Below, piece by piece: positions 16,324-26,519 of a DNA stretch of 64,000 bases. Source of the DNA: Pseudoalteromonas sp. A25 (GTDB lineage Bacteria > Pseudomonadota > Gammaproteobacteria > Enterobacterales > Alteromonadaceae). Made by a program: the position numbers and the translations under genes. Under the pieces are notes generated by a model that was not told the origin of the DNA, did not search any database, and was given only the letters and a program-made list of their open reading frames with translations. The stretch is from NCBI RefSeq assembly GCF_009176705.1, contig NZ_AP021846.1, forward strand, positions 3,778,001 to 3,842,000, given 5' to 3'. Position 1 is the first letter of the stretch, and each line of letters starts with the position of its first letter.

Positions 16324-16797
16324 ATGAACACGACAAACTCAATTGGTTTAGACAATCAAAAAAGCCAAGCATTAGTGACTGCATTAAACACCTTACTAAG
16401 TAGCTACCAAATTCAATACATGAATGCGCGTGGTTTTCATTGGAATATCAAAGGCCGTAACTTTTTTGAATTGCACCTTAAATTTGAAGAAATTTACAAC
16501 CTACTGTTAGAAAAAGTAGATGAAATAGCTGAACGTATTTTAACGATTGAAGGTAAGCCGCTACATGCGTTTTCTGACTACCTTGAAACCAGTAAAATTG
16601 ATGAAGCAAAAAACATCAGTGATGGCTCTGATGCCCTAAATAACCTGTTAAGTGGTTACAAAACCTTAATTGCAATGCAACGAGAGATTTTAGAGCAAGC
16701 GGGGGAAGCACAAGACGAAGGCACCGCTGCGTTGATGAGTGACTATATCAAAGAGCAAGAAAAGCTAGTTTGGATGCTTAAAGCGTATCTTAACTAA
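16324..16797 (+). CDS. dps: Dps-family DNA-binding ferritin-like protein
   Basis: This 157-residue miniferritin oxidises and stores iron and shields DNA under starvation or peroxide stress, acting as a dodecamer in the cytoplasm. Ferroxidase ligands are visible: His in FHWNIKGRNFFELH (two histidines twelve residues apart), then the Asp/Glu in VDEIAERILTIEG. The length is typical. AAGGAG lies eight bases before the ATG. Its 3' end overlaps the convergent gene at 16765 by 33 bases. Dps genes are usually under OxyR, RpoS or Fur control; no site was recognised here. Confidence 0.95.
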   Translation: MNTTNSIGLDNQKSQALVTALNTLLSSYQIQYMNARGFHWNIKGRNFFELHLKFEEIYNLLLEKVDEIAERILTIEGKPLHAFSDYLETSKIDEAKNISDGSDALNNLLSGYKTLIAMQREILEQAGEAQDEGTAALMSDYIKEQEKLVWMLKAYLN

Positions 16798-17193
16798 CTG
16801 CTCAATATTCTCTTGATGATGAGGCTGCTTTGACAGCAGCTCATCCATCGACTCATAAAAGCATGCCTCAGTTGTGGTGTCTTGCCACAACTGAGCCAAC
16901 ATATGGCGCGCTAATGCATTAGCCCCCACATAATTTACTTTCTTCAAGCCCCGTTGTGTTACCCCAACAAAATACTGCCGCGTATCTTCGATACTGTCGG
17001 CCGTACTCATTTCAAACTCAGTTAAGTCAACAACCGCTTCAGCAATACTTTGCGGCGCAAATTGGCTCGCTGTTGCCATCAAATCATTTTGAAAAGCAAC
17101 AACACCTTCTTTGTTAAATGCCCCTTTCATACTCATATAGGCATAAGGAGGGTGCATACAAACGCGCCAAAGACCATGGGCTATAAACATCAA
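16765..17193 (-). CDS. Hypothetical protein, possibly STAS-like
   Basis: This 142-residue protein follows the oligopeptidase gene by 21 bases on the same strand and overlaps the dps 3' end tail-to-tail by 33 bases. The segment YAYMSMKGAFNKEGVVAFQNDL recalls the start of SpoIIAA/STAS-like folds, where a beta strand and FN-x-EG precede a helix, but the match is weak. There are no membrane segments. A second Met at 17190 could also be the start. Function unknown. Confidence 0.6.
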   Translation of the reverse strand: MMFIAHGLWRVCMHPPYAYMSMKGAFNKEGVVAFQNDLMATASQFAPQSIAEAVVDLTEFEMSTADSIEDTRQYFVGVTQRGLKKVNYVGANALARHMLAQLWQDTTTEACFYESMDELLSKQPHHQENIEQLVKIRFKHPN

Positions 17194-17214
17194 AGCTACC
17201 TTATCAACAACTGC

Positions 17215-19272
17215 TTATTTTGATAATAAAGCAATAAAGAAAGTCATTTCTAGTGCTTTTTCATGTAAACTTTTAAAACGTCCAGACGCGCCACCATGAC
17301 CGGCTTCCATATCTGTTTTAAATAACAATACGTTATCATCTGTTTTTAGTTCGCGTAGTTTTGCAACCCACTTCATTGGTTCCCAGTATTGAACCTGAGA
17401 ATCATGTAACCCTGTGGTCACTAGAATGTTGGGATAGGCTTGGGCTGTTAAATTATCATAGGGTGAATACTGCAATATGGTTTGATAAGCAGCATCTTCA
17501 TTGGGATTACCCCACTCATCATATTCATTGGTCGTCAGTGGAATAGACTCATCTAGCATGGTGGTTAGCACATCTAAAAATGGCACATGCACACCTACTC
17601 CCAAATAGAGCTCAGGTGCTTGATTAACAATAGCACCCATTAATAAGCCACCAGCACTGCCGCCTGATGCAAATATTTTGTCTTTATGACCATAGCCTTG
17701 CTTGATTAAAGCTTGGGTAACATCAATGAAATCATTGAAGGTATTTTGCTTATTGGCTTTTTTTCCTTGCTCATACCAATGACGACCCAACATTTCTGAG
17801 CCTCTGATGTGGGCAATAGCATACACAAACCCTCTATCTAATAGCGATAATGTGGTGCTAGAGAAGCTCGGATCGATAGTAATTCCGTATGAACCATAAC
17901 CATACTGCAGTAACGGATTACTGCCATCTTTGGCAAAGCGCTCTTTGCGATACACAAGCGACACTGGCACTTGTACACCATCTCTGGCAGTGACAAACAA
18001 TCGCTCGGAAGCATAATTAGTAGAGTCAAAATTTCCCAGCACTTGCTGTTGTTTACGTAAGATCTTGCGCCCTGTCGTTAAGTCACAGTCATAAACAGTG
18101 CTTGGTGTTGTTAAGCTTGAGTAATGAATTCGTACCGTTGCAGCATCGGGCTCTGGGTTATAGCCAATTCCAGCATAAAAGCAGGCATCATCAAAACTGA
18201 GCTGATAGCTCTCACCTTGGTAGTTGTGCACAACAAAGCGAATTTGACCAAGTTCACGTTCGGTGATCACAAAATGGCTAGCAAATAGCTCCATGCCTTC
18301 AATCAAAATATGCTCACGGTGCGCTATCAGCTCTTGCCATTGGTTCATATCACCAATGGTGTGCTCATTGGCTTTAAGTAAACGAAAATTCTTTGCTTGA
18401 TGGTTAGATAAAATAAAATACTCGCCCGCCAGCTTATCGATACCAAACTCATGGCCCTCAAGGCGCGGTAGTAAGCGTTTAAATTGCCCCATCGGCGCAT
18501 TAGCATCCAGCACTAACACATCACTGGTTTCTGTCGCAGCAAGATGTATATAGATTTCACTGTCGTCTCGGCTTTTACCCAACTCCATATAAAACTGTCG
18601 GTCTTGCTCTTCATATACCAACGTATCATCGCTTTGTGGTGTACCTAATATGTGGCGGTATACTTGATAACCTAGTAGGGTTTGCGCATCTTTCTTAACG
18701 TAAAACACCGTTTTGTTGTCATTGGCCCAAACCAATTGACCTTCGGTGTTCTCTAAGACATCATCGAGATAAGTGTCGTTGCTTAGGTCTTTAAAGCGAA
18801 AGGTATAAATACGTCGACCATCTAGGTCTTCACTATAAGCCAAGAGATGCTCATTAGGACTCACCGTCATCTCACCGACATCGTAATACTCGTAACCTTT
18901 TGCTAATTCATTAATGTTAAGCAAAAGCGTTTTATCACTCAGTTGCTCATCCGACGCACGGTAGTGACTGGCATACTCATCATCGCCTTGTACATCACTC
19001 ACATACCAATAATTACCATCTTTAACGGGTACTGAGCTGTCATCTTTAACGATCCGCCCTTTCATTTCTTCAAATAAGCTATTTTGCAGCGCTTGATGAG
19101 ACGCCATATTTTGCTCTACATAGTGGTTTTCTTTTTCAAGGTGAGCGAGCACATGCTCGGCTTGCCTTTCATCATCACGCATCCAGTAATAATTATCGAT
19201 ACGTGTGTGTCCATGATGTGTCATGCTGTGAGGGATTTTTTTCGCTATTGGCGCAGATACTTTATCAGTCAC
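17215..19272 (-). CDS. ptrB: Oligopeptidase B-like S9 family peptidase
   Basis: This 685-residue serine oligopeptidase of the prolyl oligopeptidase (S9A) family cuts short peptides, typically after Lys or Arg. Residues 1-75 are a cap helix region, about 75-400 a seven-bladed propeller, and about 410-685 the alpha/beta hydrolase domain. The nucleophile elbow is GGSAGG in FASGGSAGGLLMGA. The acid is Asp in TGLHDSQVQYWEP and the histidine is in EAGHGGASGR. The N-terminal segment (KIPHSMTHHGHTRIDNYYWMRDD) is typical of PtrB. There is no signal peptide, so it is cytoplasmic. A gene of unknown function follows by 21 bases. Confidence 0.93.
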   Translation of the reverse strand: MTDKVSAPIAKKIPHSMTHHGHTRIDNYYWMRDDERQAEHVLAHLEKENHYVEQNMASHQALQNSLFEEMKGRIVKDDSSVPVKDGNYWYVSDVQGDDEYASHYRASDEQLSDKTLLLNINELAKGYEYYDVGEMTVSPNEHLLAYSEDLDGRRIYTFRFKDLSNDTYLDDVLENTEGQLVWANDNKTVFYVKKDAQTLLGYQVYRHILGTPQSDDTLVYEEQDRQFYMELGKSRDDSEIYIHLAATETSDVLVLDANAPMGQFKRLLPRLEGHEFGIDKLAGEYFILSNHQAKNFRLLKANEHTIGDMNQWQELIAHREHILIEGMELFASHFVITERELGQIRFVVHNYQGESYQLSFDDACFYAGIGYNPEPDAATVRIHYSSLTTPSTVYDCDLTTGRKILRKQQQVLGNFDSTNYASERLFVTARDGVQVPVSLVYRKERFAKDGSNPLLQYGYGSYGITIDPSFSSTTLSLLDRGFVYAIAHIRGSEMLGRHWYEQGKKANKQNTFNDFIDVTQALIKQGYGHKDKIFASGGSAGGLLMGAIVNQAPELYLGVGVHVPFLDVLTTMLDESIPLTTNEYDEWGNPNEDAAYQTILQYSPYDNLTAQAYPNILVTTGLHDSQVQYWEPMKWVAKLRELKTDDNVLLFKTDMEAGHGGASGRFKSLHEKALEMTFFIALLSK

Positions 19273-19340
19273 TATGGTGTTCCTATTTTTATTTTTTAGC
19301 AGTCTAACACAGCTGTAAACTGCTCGCAGTGTCGTCTATA

Positions 19341-19375
19341 CAAAATAAAAAAGGCCAATCTCTCGATTGGCCTTT
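19341..19375 (-). terminator. Intrinsic terminator of the RND pump operon
   Basis: An 11-bp stem (19350-19360 with 19365-19375, GGCCAATC/GATTGGCC core) has a four-base loop. On the minus strand it is followed by TTTTTTATTTTG. It lies 21 bases past the pump gene stop. Confidence 0.9.
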
Positions 19376-19396
19376 CAAGATTTTCGCTTAAAACCA

Positions 19397-22300
19397 CTAA
19401 GCGTTTTGTACTTTACTTTTGGCTTTGAACAGCCCCTTTATACCACGACCTAGTGTACCAAAAGCACCTCTTACATCGGTCATTATGATGTATAGGCACG
19501 GCACCAATAGCAGTGTAATAAGCGTGGCAAAAACAACCGCAAAGCCAAGCGATACAGCCATAGGAATAACAAACATTGCCTGTAGGCTGGTTTCAAACAT
19601 AATAGGTAATACCCCAACAAAGGTGGTAATTGAGGTCAATGTGATTGCCCTAAAGCGCGCACAGCCGGCATTAATCACCGCCTCTTTTAGATGCGCCCCT
19701 TCTTTGCGGGCTTGGTTCACAAAGTCAGTCATCACTAGCGAGTCGTTAATCACCACCCCAGCCGCTGCAATAATGCCGTAGGTAGACATCATGCTTAAAT
19801 CTAAACCAAAGAACAAATGCCCCCAAATAGCACCGACCAGACTAAATGGAATTACCGACATAACAATCAACGGTTGCGCATAGCTTTTTAATGGAATAGC
19901 TAGCAAGATGTACACTATCAGCATGCCAACAATAAAGAACACCAGTTGTTCATTGGCCTGCGCTTGTTGCTCTTCAACTGAACCACCCAACTTAGTTTTA
20001 ACCGATGGGAAATCTTTAAGTAGCTGCGGTAACAAGTCATCATCAATGCGTTTTGTCACAGCATTCGGCTCGACTACTTCTTCATCGATATTACCGTAAA
20101 CATACACTGTACGATAACCCTCTTCTCGGCGAATGTAGCTGATCCCTGGCTTTTCATTTAGGTCCACAACATCACCCAGCATCACTTCTTTGCCTTTTGG
20201 TGTTTTTATCATGGTGTGTTTTAACGATGAAAATGCTTCTCGTGTCAGTTTAGGGTAACGCACCATCACACGCACTTCTTCACCATTTCGGATCACACGC
20301 TGAGCTTCGCCGCCGTAAAAACTCGCCCCAACCTGACTACCAATGTCTTGTAACGAAAGCCCCAAATCATAAGCCACTGGCTTTAAGGTAAGCTGAATTT
20401 CCTTACTTGCAGGGTCGATCGTGGAGCTAATATCAAACAGCCCTTTTTCATCTTGTAGCATGCGAATTAATTGACGACCCGCAGCATTCAAGGTGTCGAT
20501 ATCAGAGCCATATAACAGGTAACCAAAGTCGCCATCTTGTCCTAAGTTAATCACTTCTTCTTCGATTAAAATCGATTTTACGCCCGCGATCTCGGGCATG
20601 TTTTCTCGCCAGCGTCGAGTTAGTTCAAAGGTATTAAATGGCCGCAAATCTTCATCTACCAGTGGTGCCAGCACTCGACCCTCAGTTCTTTCTCGGTTCA
20701 TCACCAATACATCGCGAACCATTTTATGACCAAATTCCTGCTCAATTTTCTTATCTTCTAACATGATAAGTTGCTCTAACTGACGAATTGCTGAAATAGT
20801 CTGCTCGTCTGAGGCATTATCATTCATCGTCAAGTTTATGGCAGGAAAATCATGAGGGATCTTGGGCACGAACAGCGTTCTTACCGCTCCACTTGTAATA
20901 AGCGCAACACTCATAATAAACATGCCAACAAAAGCAAAAAGTACCGTCCAGCGCCATTGCACACACAAGGTTACAAAGCGCTTATATGGGCCATTTACAA
21001 AACTGAAAAAACGTTTATTAAAGCGTACTCGCCAGCTGGTTTCAGCCATTGGTTCAAACTTAGTATGAGCAATATGGGCAGGTAGAATAAGCTTAGATTC
21101 CACTAAGCTAAATGCGAGACAGAGTAATACAACCCCAGCAATAGATATAAAATTAGAGCTATCAGGTCCACTTGAAAACATCAGTGGCGCAAAGACTGCC
21201 ATCGTGGTAAGTACACCGAAGGTTGCCGGTGTTGCTACCCGTTTTGCGCCGCGCACAACATTCTCTACACCGGGTCCTTTATTCTCAATTTCTGTGTAGG
21301 CGCTTTCTCCTATGACTATGGCGTCATCCACCACAATCCCCAGCACCATAATAAATGCAAACAAAGACACCACATTAATGGTAATACCAAGTAGTGGCAT
21401 CGTCATAATGGCACCCAAGAAACAAATGGGTAAGCCAACCATAACCCACAATGCTAACTTAAAGCGTAAGAAAATAGACAACATAATGGCAACCAAAATC
21501 GCACCTTGGAACAGGTTTGTTTTCATCATGTTTAATCGGCCATTAAGATAATAAGTCATATCAACCAGCGGTACGATTTCTACACCTGCAGGCAACTGTG
21601 CATTTTTTTGCTCTATATACGCCTTGACGGTTTCCGCTATTGGGATCATGTTCTGATCTTTGGTTGCTTTCACCGAAATGTACACGCCATTTTTGCCATT
21701 AAGCTTGAAATAACGTTCACCTTCAGTGAACTCATCTTTCACGACAGCAACATCTTTGAGCAGTAATTTTGCGCCATTCTCCCCAACTTTTACTGGGATT
21801 TGGCGAAACTGCTCTGCATTGTAAGATTGGTTTTCTACACGTACCGAAATAATACCGGCATCGGTACGCAGTTGACCTGCCGATAAATTGGTTGAATAGG
21901 CTCGAATAGCCGCAGTCACATCATTAATAGTCAAGCTATACTGACGTAACATGTCTGGGTCTATTTCTATTCCGATTTCATCCAAAGGTACATTTACCTC
22001 AACCAAAGACACATTACTGAGCTGCAGCAATTCATCTTCAATATTCTTGGCAATGGGTTTTAAGTCCGTAAGTGGTAAGTCAGCTGAGACCGTCATACCA
22101 ATCACATCTTGACGAAACTCTCGTTGGCTGACCGTTAACGGCTCCATAGCCGCTGGAAACGTCGCGATACCATCAACACGAAGCTTCACTTTATCCATAA
22201 CATCGGCAAGCTCAACATCAGGGTCAATCTCTAGTGTCGCACTACCACCATTACGAAAGGCGCGATACACACCTTCTTCAATTTCGGTCACATCTTTAAG

Positions 22301-22546
22301 TGCTTCTTCAATCTTAATTAAAATGCTTTCTTCGATTTCTTGCGGAGAGGCACCGGGGTAAGTCGCTTCCACATTGATGTAATTAAGCTCAACGTTTGGA
22401 AACATTTGTCTTTGAATCGTAAAATATGACGCTATACCTACAATGAGGATAAACCACATTAACAAGTTGGCTGCGACTGAGTTATTAGCAAAATAGGCGA
22501 TGATGCCCGTTTGCTTTTCGTGCTGTTGCATACTCATAGTGTTCAC
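19397..22546 (-). CDS. RND-family efflux transporter permease (AcrB-like)
   Basis: This 1049-residue inner-membrane proton-driven exporter is the pump subunit of a tripartite RND system. The topology is classic: one helix at residues 28-48, a large periplasmic loop, a bundle of helices around 340-560, a second loop, and a final bundle around 870-1030. Helix 4 carries the proton-relay type segment VLGIVVDDAIVIGES. The GVVINDSLVMTDF segment in the C-terminal half is the duplicated equivalent. It starts six bases after the adaptor gene, so the two form an operon. No outer-membrane factor gene is adjacent; it would have to use a TolC encoded elsewhere. Substrates are unknown. Confidence 0.93.
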   Translation of the reverse strand: MNTMSMQQHEKQTGIIAYFANNSVAANLLMWFILIVGIASYFTIQRQMFPNVELNYINVEATYPGASPQEIEESILIKIEEALKDVTEIEEGVYRAFRNGGSATLEIDPDVELADVMDKVKLRVDGIATFPAAMEPLTVSQREFRQDVIGMTVSADLPLTDLKPIAKNIEDELLQLSNVSLVEVNVPLDEIGIEIDPDMLRQYSLTINDVTAAIRAYSTNLSAGQLRTDAGIISVRVENQSYNAEQFRQIPVKVGENGAKLLLKDVAVVKDEFTEGERYFKLNGKNGVYISVKATKDQNMIPIAETVKAYIEQKNAQLPAGVEIVPLVDMTYYLNGRLNMMKTNLFQGAILVAIMLSIFLRFKLALWVMVGLPICFLGAIMTMPLLGITINVVSLFAFIMVLGIVVDDAIVIGESAYTEIENKGPGVENVVRGAKRVATPATFGVLTTMAVFAPLMFSSGPDSSNFISIAGVVLLCLAFSLVESKLILPAHIAHTKFEPMAETSWRVRFNKRFFSFVNGPYKRFVTLCVQWRWTVLFAFVGMFIMSVALITSGAVRTLFVPKIPHDFPAINLTMNDNASDEQTISAIRQLEQLIMLEDKKIEQEFGHKMVRDVLVMNRERTEGRVLAPLVDEDLRPFNTFELTRRWRENMPEIAGVKSILIEEEVINLGQDGDFGYLLYGSDIDTLNAAGRQLIRMLQDEKGLFDISSTIDPASKEIQLTLKPVAYDLGLSLQDIGSQVGASFYGGEAQRVIRNGEEVRVMVRYPKLTREAFSSLKHTMIKTPKGKEVMLGDVVDLNEKPGISYIRREEGYRTVYVYGNIDEEVVEPNAVTKRIDDDLLPQLLKDFPSVKTKLGGSVEEQQAQANEQLVFFIVGMLIVYILLAIPLKSYAQPLIVMSVIPFSLVGAIWGHLFFGLDLSMMSTYGIIAAAGVVINDSLVMTDFVNQARKEGAHLKEAVINAGCARFRAITLTSITTFVGVLPIMFETSLQAMFVIPMAVSLGFAVVFATLITLLLVPCLYIIMTDVRGAFGTLGRGIKGLFKAKSKVQNA

Positions 22547-22552
22547 CCGTCC

Positions 22553-23716
22553 TTAAAGCTTTTGAGAAGACGGTTGCGCATCTGAAGAGTCAGCCCCAGC
22601 AACCTTAACCGCCATCCCTTTTTGCGGATATTCAGGTACCGTGGTAACAATTCGCTCATTATCATTCAAGCCAACATTCACAAAGAAGAACTCACCTTCC
22701 TCACGAATCACTTGCACCTTACGAGGTTCAAGTTGGTTGTCATCATTTAGCAACCATACCGTTTGATTATTCACTAAGTCTTGTGGCAAACGATAAATAC
22801 GATTAAGTGTTTTGCCTGCAAAATTAACTTGTACAAACGCACCAAACTTAATGGCTGGTTGATCTGATTTTAGGCCATACGGGTCGTCTATTCGAACCAC
22901 CAAGTTAACCATCCGCGTTTGCGTATCGACAGTGCCTAAGTCTCTGTCGATCACCGCTTCACGGGTAAAACCATTTAGGCCACTTTGTGTCACATTCGCT
23001 TTAGTACCTGCAACCACTTTTGGCAAAAATGCACTATCAAAGCCTGCGATAGGAATGATCACTTCTGCAGATTCAATATTATTGAGTTGCGCAACCGCCG
23101 TGCCTACGCCGACAAACTGCCCTAAACCTACGTCACGAGTCACCACTAATGCATCATATGGCGCAACCACTTCACAATTATCCAAATCTCGCTGGGCACG
23201 TTTAAGTGCCGCTTCTGCTGATTTAACCGATGCGCTAGCACTCATTAGCTGGGGTTTACGAAGAAATAAGTCAGTGTGCTTTTTACTTGGAAAGCGTCGC
23301 GCTTCATCTTCTGCCACATCGGCAAGTGCTTGCTCTTCAATTAAAGCCGCTTTAGCGCGAGATAGCTCAGCTTGAGCTTGCAGCAATGCAGCTTCATAAT
23401 TGTCTTTTTCGATGCGCATCAACACATCTCCGCGTGCCACAATACCACCGGCAATAAAATTAGGGTGCCAATAAGTCACTTCACCTGAGACTTGCACCGA
23501 CAATTGAGTTTGTTCAAATGGCTTAACTTCACCATAACTATTGATCATTACTTGGTAGTCTAAAGCGGAAATTGACTCGACTTCTACCACGGGTCGACTG
23601 TCAACGGCCTCCTTTGCTTTTGGGTCTGCTGCAATAGCGTTGATACCGACAGCGCCAACCGCACCGATCATTAATACCGCAAAGGGCAATATCCATTTGA
23701 GAGTTTTTGTTTGCAT
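22553..23716 (-). CDS. RND efflux periplasmic adaptor (HlyD/MFP family)
   Basis: This 388-residue membrane-fusion protein links the RND pump to an outer-membrane channel. An N-terminal membrane anchor (residues about 8-28) is followed by a split biotinyl-lipoyl domain (QVSGEVTYWHPNFIAGGIVARGDVLMRIEK and VVAPYDALVVTRDVGLGQFVGVGTAVAQL). An alpha-helical hairpin lies between its halves (about 110-165), then come beta-barrel and membrane-proximal domains. The ATG at 23716 follows AAGGTGAAG; an upstream in-frame ATG at 23782 would add an unlikely Cys/Tyr-rich leader. It is the first gene of the pump operon. Confidence 0.92.
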   Translation of the reverse strand: MQTKTLKWILPFAVLMIGAVGAVGINAIAADPKAKEAVDSRPVVEVESISALDYQVMINSYGEVKPFEQTQLSVQVSGEVTYWHPNFIAGGIVARGDVLMRIEKDNYEAALLQAQAELSRAKAALIEEQALADVAEDEARRFPSKKHTDLFLRKPQLMSASASVKSAEAALKRAQRDLDNCEVVAPYDALVVTRDVGLGQFVGVGTAVAQLNNIESAEVIIPIAGFDSAFLPKVVAGTKANVTQSGLNGFTREAVIDRDLGTVDTQTRMVNLVVRIDDPYGLKSDQPAIKFGAFVQVNFAGKTLNRIYRLPQDLVNNQTVWLLNDDNQLEPRKVQVIREEGEFFFVNVGLNDNERIVTTVPEYPQKGMAVKVAGADSSDAQPSSQKL

Positions 23717-23937
23717 GACTTCACCTTGTAAAATTTTCCTATGCCTATAGTAACAATTATATGCGCAAGGAGAATGTGACATTTGTAATTTTATGTTTCT
23801 TACTTTGACATAAAAAGAAAGTCAGCCATAGCAAGACTTTAAATTAAGGGAGGCACGTCACTACATACTCAAACCAACCGTCTTGAGAATAAATAAATTT
23901 AATAAGAAACAAATAACTATAAGTTAAGCCAATACAC

Positions 23938-25182
23938 TCAAAGCGCTACATTGAAGCCTGGAATATCTGAAAAGGTCACCGTTTTGCACTGCGGGTCGTT
24001 CAAGCTTAATTGTTTAAGTGGTGATTGCACCCAACACAACTGATGCTGTTTGGCTTCATTGCTAGTATTGAGCCAATCATCAACAGTTAGTTTTGGTGTG
24101 TCTTGGTTATTCACTTTCGTTATAATATCACCTACTTTTAAACCAATATTGCTTGCCCTTGGCGCGACAGCTCTTACGACAAAATAACCACTTCGTAGCT
24201 TTCTAAGCTCTAAACCAGACAGGTTATAACGCGATTGAAATGCCTGCGCTCTAGGCTGTAAATAGAGCGTATCGGTATGATAATCAATAGTTGATACAAA
24301 CTGATTTAGAAATGCGTTACCGATGATCCACAATTCATCTTCATCTTCTGTTGGTATAAAGTTTGCCTTTACATTAGGAACTATCAAGTTTGCTATCTGA
24401 ATACGTTTGATATGTCCTCTTTGATGCTGCGTTTTTCCTGATAAGCCAAAGTCGGCAGCATTCACAAGCCGACCCATATCCAATTTATGGTTTTCTATAT
24501 ACCTAGCACTGAGCTTTAAGTAGTGGCGTGAGCCCGTATCTATGACAATCGGCATGTTAACCGTATGCGCTTCAGTTAGTTGAAATTGGGCTGATATCTT
24601 TAATTTACTCAATGAGCGTGAGATAGATATTTCATGCGCACCCGGCTGGGGGCTATGTGCGCGCTGCGATAACACAATTTGCTTTTTCGCTTTATCAAAC
24701 GTCCAGGCAAAATGACGCATAACATCATGACCAATTATGCCATCAAATGTCGCCTCATCATCACGTAAATAGTATTTACTCGTTGACGTTGGAATAACCG
24801 CCATTATCAAGTTATTAAACCTTGCAGCTCCCAAGTCAAAAACACCCACCTGAGTCTTATAAGCCAAACTATTTTCTTCATCTCCCCACCCTCCAATCAT
24901 TAACTGAGCCTGTCTCGGTAGTCTCATTGCCGCAACTTTAGGCGTATCAAACAAAGAGCTAAAACTGGCGCCCGTATCTATTAGTAACTTCAAGCGATGA
25001 CCATCTACATCCACATATAGGTAGCTTTTCTCTCCCTCAAAATAGGCATTTAATAATGTGCTGACCTGCTGAGATTGCCAGATAGGCTCAATATCAGAGT
25101 TGGCCCACTTCATACCTACTGTGCGTACAAAAGTACAACCAGATAACATGACAACCAGTGTCACTAGTAACCCTATTTTCAT
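23938..25182 (-). CDS. Aspartyl-protease lipoprotein with PDZ domain
   Basis: This is a 414-residue predicted lipoprotein: starting at 25182, the sequence MKIGLLVTLVVMLSGC has a lipobox with Cys16. Two retropepsin-like halves are visible, each with a DTG motif (LLIDTGASFSSLF and IVIDTGSRHYLKL, about 145 residues apart). A C-terminal PDZ domain (GLKVGDIITKVNNQDTPKL) follows. Such proteins are periplasmic aspartyl proteases in which PDZ selects substrates. The ATG at 25182 is chosen over 25221 because it starts the signal peptide. It diverges from the TPR lipoprotein at 25343, so both may share a control region and a role in envelope protein turnover. Confidence 0.87.
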   Translation of the reverse strand: MKIGLLVTLVVMLSGCTFVRTVGMKWANSDIEPIWQSQQVSTLLNAYFEGEKSYLYVDVDGHRLKLLIDTGASFSSLFDTPKVAAMRLPRQAQLMIGGWGDEENSLAYKTQVGVFDLGAARFNNLIMAVIPTSTSKYYLRDDEATFDGIIGHDVMRHFAWTFDKAKKQIVLSQRAHSPQPGAHEISISRSLSKLKISAQFQLTEAHTVNMPIVIDTGSRHYLKLSARYIENHKLDMGRLVNAADFGLSGKTQHQRGHIKRIQIANLIVPNVKANFIPTEDEDELWIIGNAFLNQFVSTIDYHTDTLYLQPRAQAFQSRYNLSGLELRKLRSGYFVVRAVAPRASNIGLKVGDIITKVNNQDTPKLTVDDWLNTSNEAKQHQLCWVQSPLKQLSLNDPQCKTVTFSDIPGFNVAL

Positions 25183-25342
25183 AATGTATCTTGAGTAAAT
25201 AAACTTACCAGCAACATACAACCCTATAAGTGAAGTAAGTGTGAAACCGCATCGTGATATATCTTTTCAAACTAAAAACAAGTTGCGAGCTGACCATGTA
25301 ATAGATACATTGTTCGTAGTACTAATCGAAGTAAGCCCAATC

Positions 25343-26503
25343 ATGAAATTCGTTATTCTGCTCTTGATTTTTGCCTTAACTGGCTGCTCGCATACAGCGA
25401 AAAAAGTTGAACCTATTACAATCCCAGCTCCCGTATCCCTGATGAATCATGCATTATTTAAGACTGTTCACGTTGCTCAAGAAGAACACATTTTTACGCT
25501 GCCAGAACACGAGCAACTCGCTTTCAAAGCTCATGTAAAACAAGCACAAGATAAGCAAGTACGAGCCGATCGCATCATTGCAGATTATTTAGAGTCTAGG
25601 ATCAGCAACTTTAGTTATGATGGCGCGACATTAACAGCCAGTGAGGTGGTCGCGCAAAACGAAGGTAATTGCATCAGTCTCGCTATTTTAACTCAAGCGT
25701 ATGCTGACCTTATTGGCGTTGAAACCAGCTTTAGTGAAGTTGCATCCATACCCGTATATAAACAGCAAAACCAAACCGTACTGATTTCTCACCATTTTAA
25801 GACCAAGCTTTATGCCCCTTTAGAGGAAGGGTCTGATTGGATATACTTTATGAAACCAGGAACCGTGATTGACTATTTCCCCGTCAAAGACATAGCCTTT
25901 GTTGGCAGTGCGAGCTACCAAGATTTAGTTGCTAAGTACTATGCAAACTTAGCTACAGAAGCCTTACTAAAAGAACAGTTTGATCTGAGTTACTCTTTGC
26001 TAGTAAAAGCTTTTTTATACGCTCCGTATGATCCTGAACTGATTAGTTTAGCTGCGATATTACATCGGCGTTATGGCGATACTCAAACAGCACTAGCACT
26101 ATACGAGTTTGCCTATAAAAACCAGCTTCTCTCAAGTAATTTACTTCACAACTACAGCTTTCTTGCACTGCAACTTGGTCAAACTGAACGGGTCAAAGAA
26201 CTTGATAATGCGTTATATAGCAGCGCTAAAACGCCGTTTGATTTTATCCAGCTTGCAGAGCAGGCTATTGATCGCAAGAAATATATAAAGGCTGAGAACA
26301 TTTTGCAGGAACTAGCGCAAAATGCACCTTACCTGCCCGAACCCTTTTTCTCATTGGCAAAAGTGCGCTACTTACAAGGTGATATCAAAGCAGCTCAACA
26401 GTATTTGCAAAACGCTCTAGATAAAGCTGAAGATCAACACAAGCAGGGTATCTATCAGGCTAAACTCGCCACCCTAAAGCAATTTGATAGCGGTTATAAC
26501 TAA
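25343..26503 (+). CDS. TPR lipoprotein with transglutaminase-like domain
   Basis: This is a 386-residue predicted lipoprotein (MKFVILLLIFALTGC, lipobox at residues 12-15). The N-terminal half has a transglutaminase-like core: GNCISLAILTQAYADLIG gives the cysteine, and the later SHHFKTKLY region gives a possible histidine. The C-terminal half (about 225-386) is a TPR array with repeated motifs (LLVKAFLYAPYDPEL, LALYEFAYKN, ILQELAQNAPYLPEPFFSLAKVRYLQGD). The start at 25343 begins the signal sequence; the longer frame from 25241 has an unlikely hydrophilic leader. A perfect 15-bp inverted repeat follows 17 bases after the stop. Function unknown; an envelope scaffold or processing role is inferred. 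Confidence 0.82.
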   Translation: MKFVILLLIFALTGCSHTAKKVEPITIPAPVSLMNHALFKTVHVAQEEHIFTLPEHEQLAFKAHVKQAQDKQVRADRIIADYLESRISNFSYDGATLTASEVVAQNEGNCISLAILTQAYADLIGVETSFSEVASIPVYKQQNQTVLISHHFKTKLYAPLEEGSDWIYFMKPGTVIDYFPVKDIAFVGSASYQDLVAKYYANLATEALLKEQFDLSYSLLVKAFLYAPYDPELISLAAILHRRYGDTQTALALYEFAYKNQLLSSNLLHNYSFLALQLGQTERVKELDNALYSSAKTPFDFIQLAEQAIDRKKYIKAENILQELAQNAPYLPEPFFSLAKVRYLQGDIKAAQQYLQNALDKAEDQHKQGIYQAKLATLKQFDSGYN

Positions 26504-26519
26504 ATCAAAGTACAAAATT

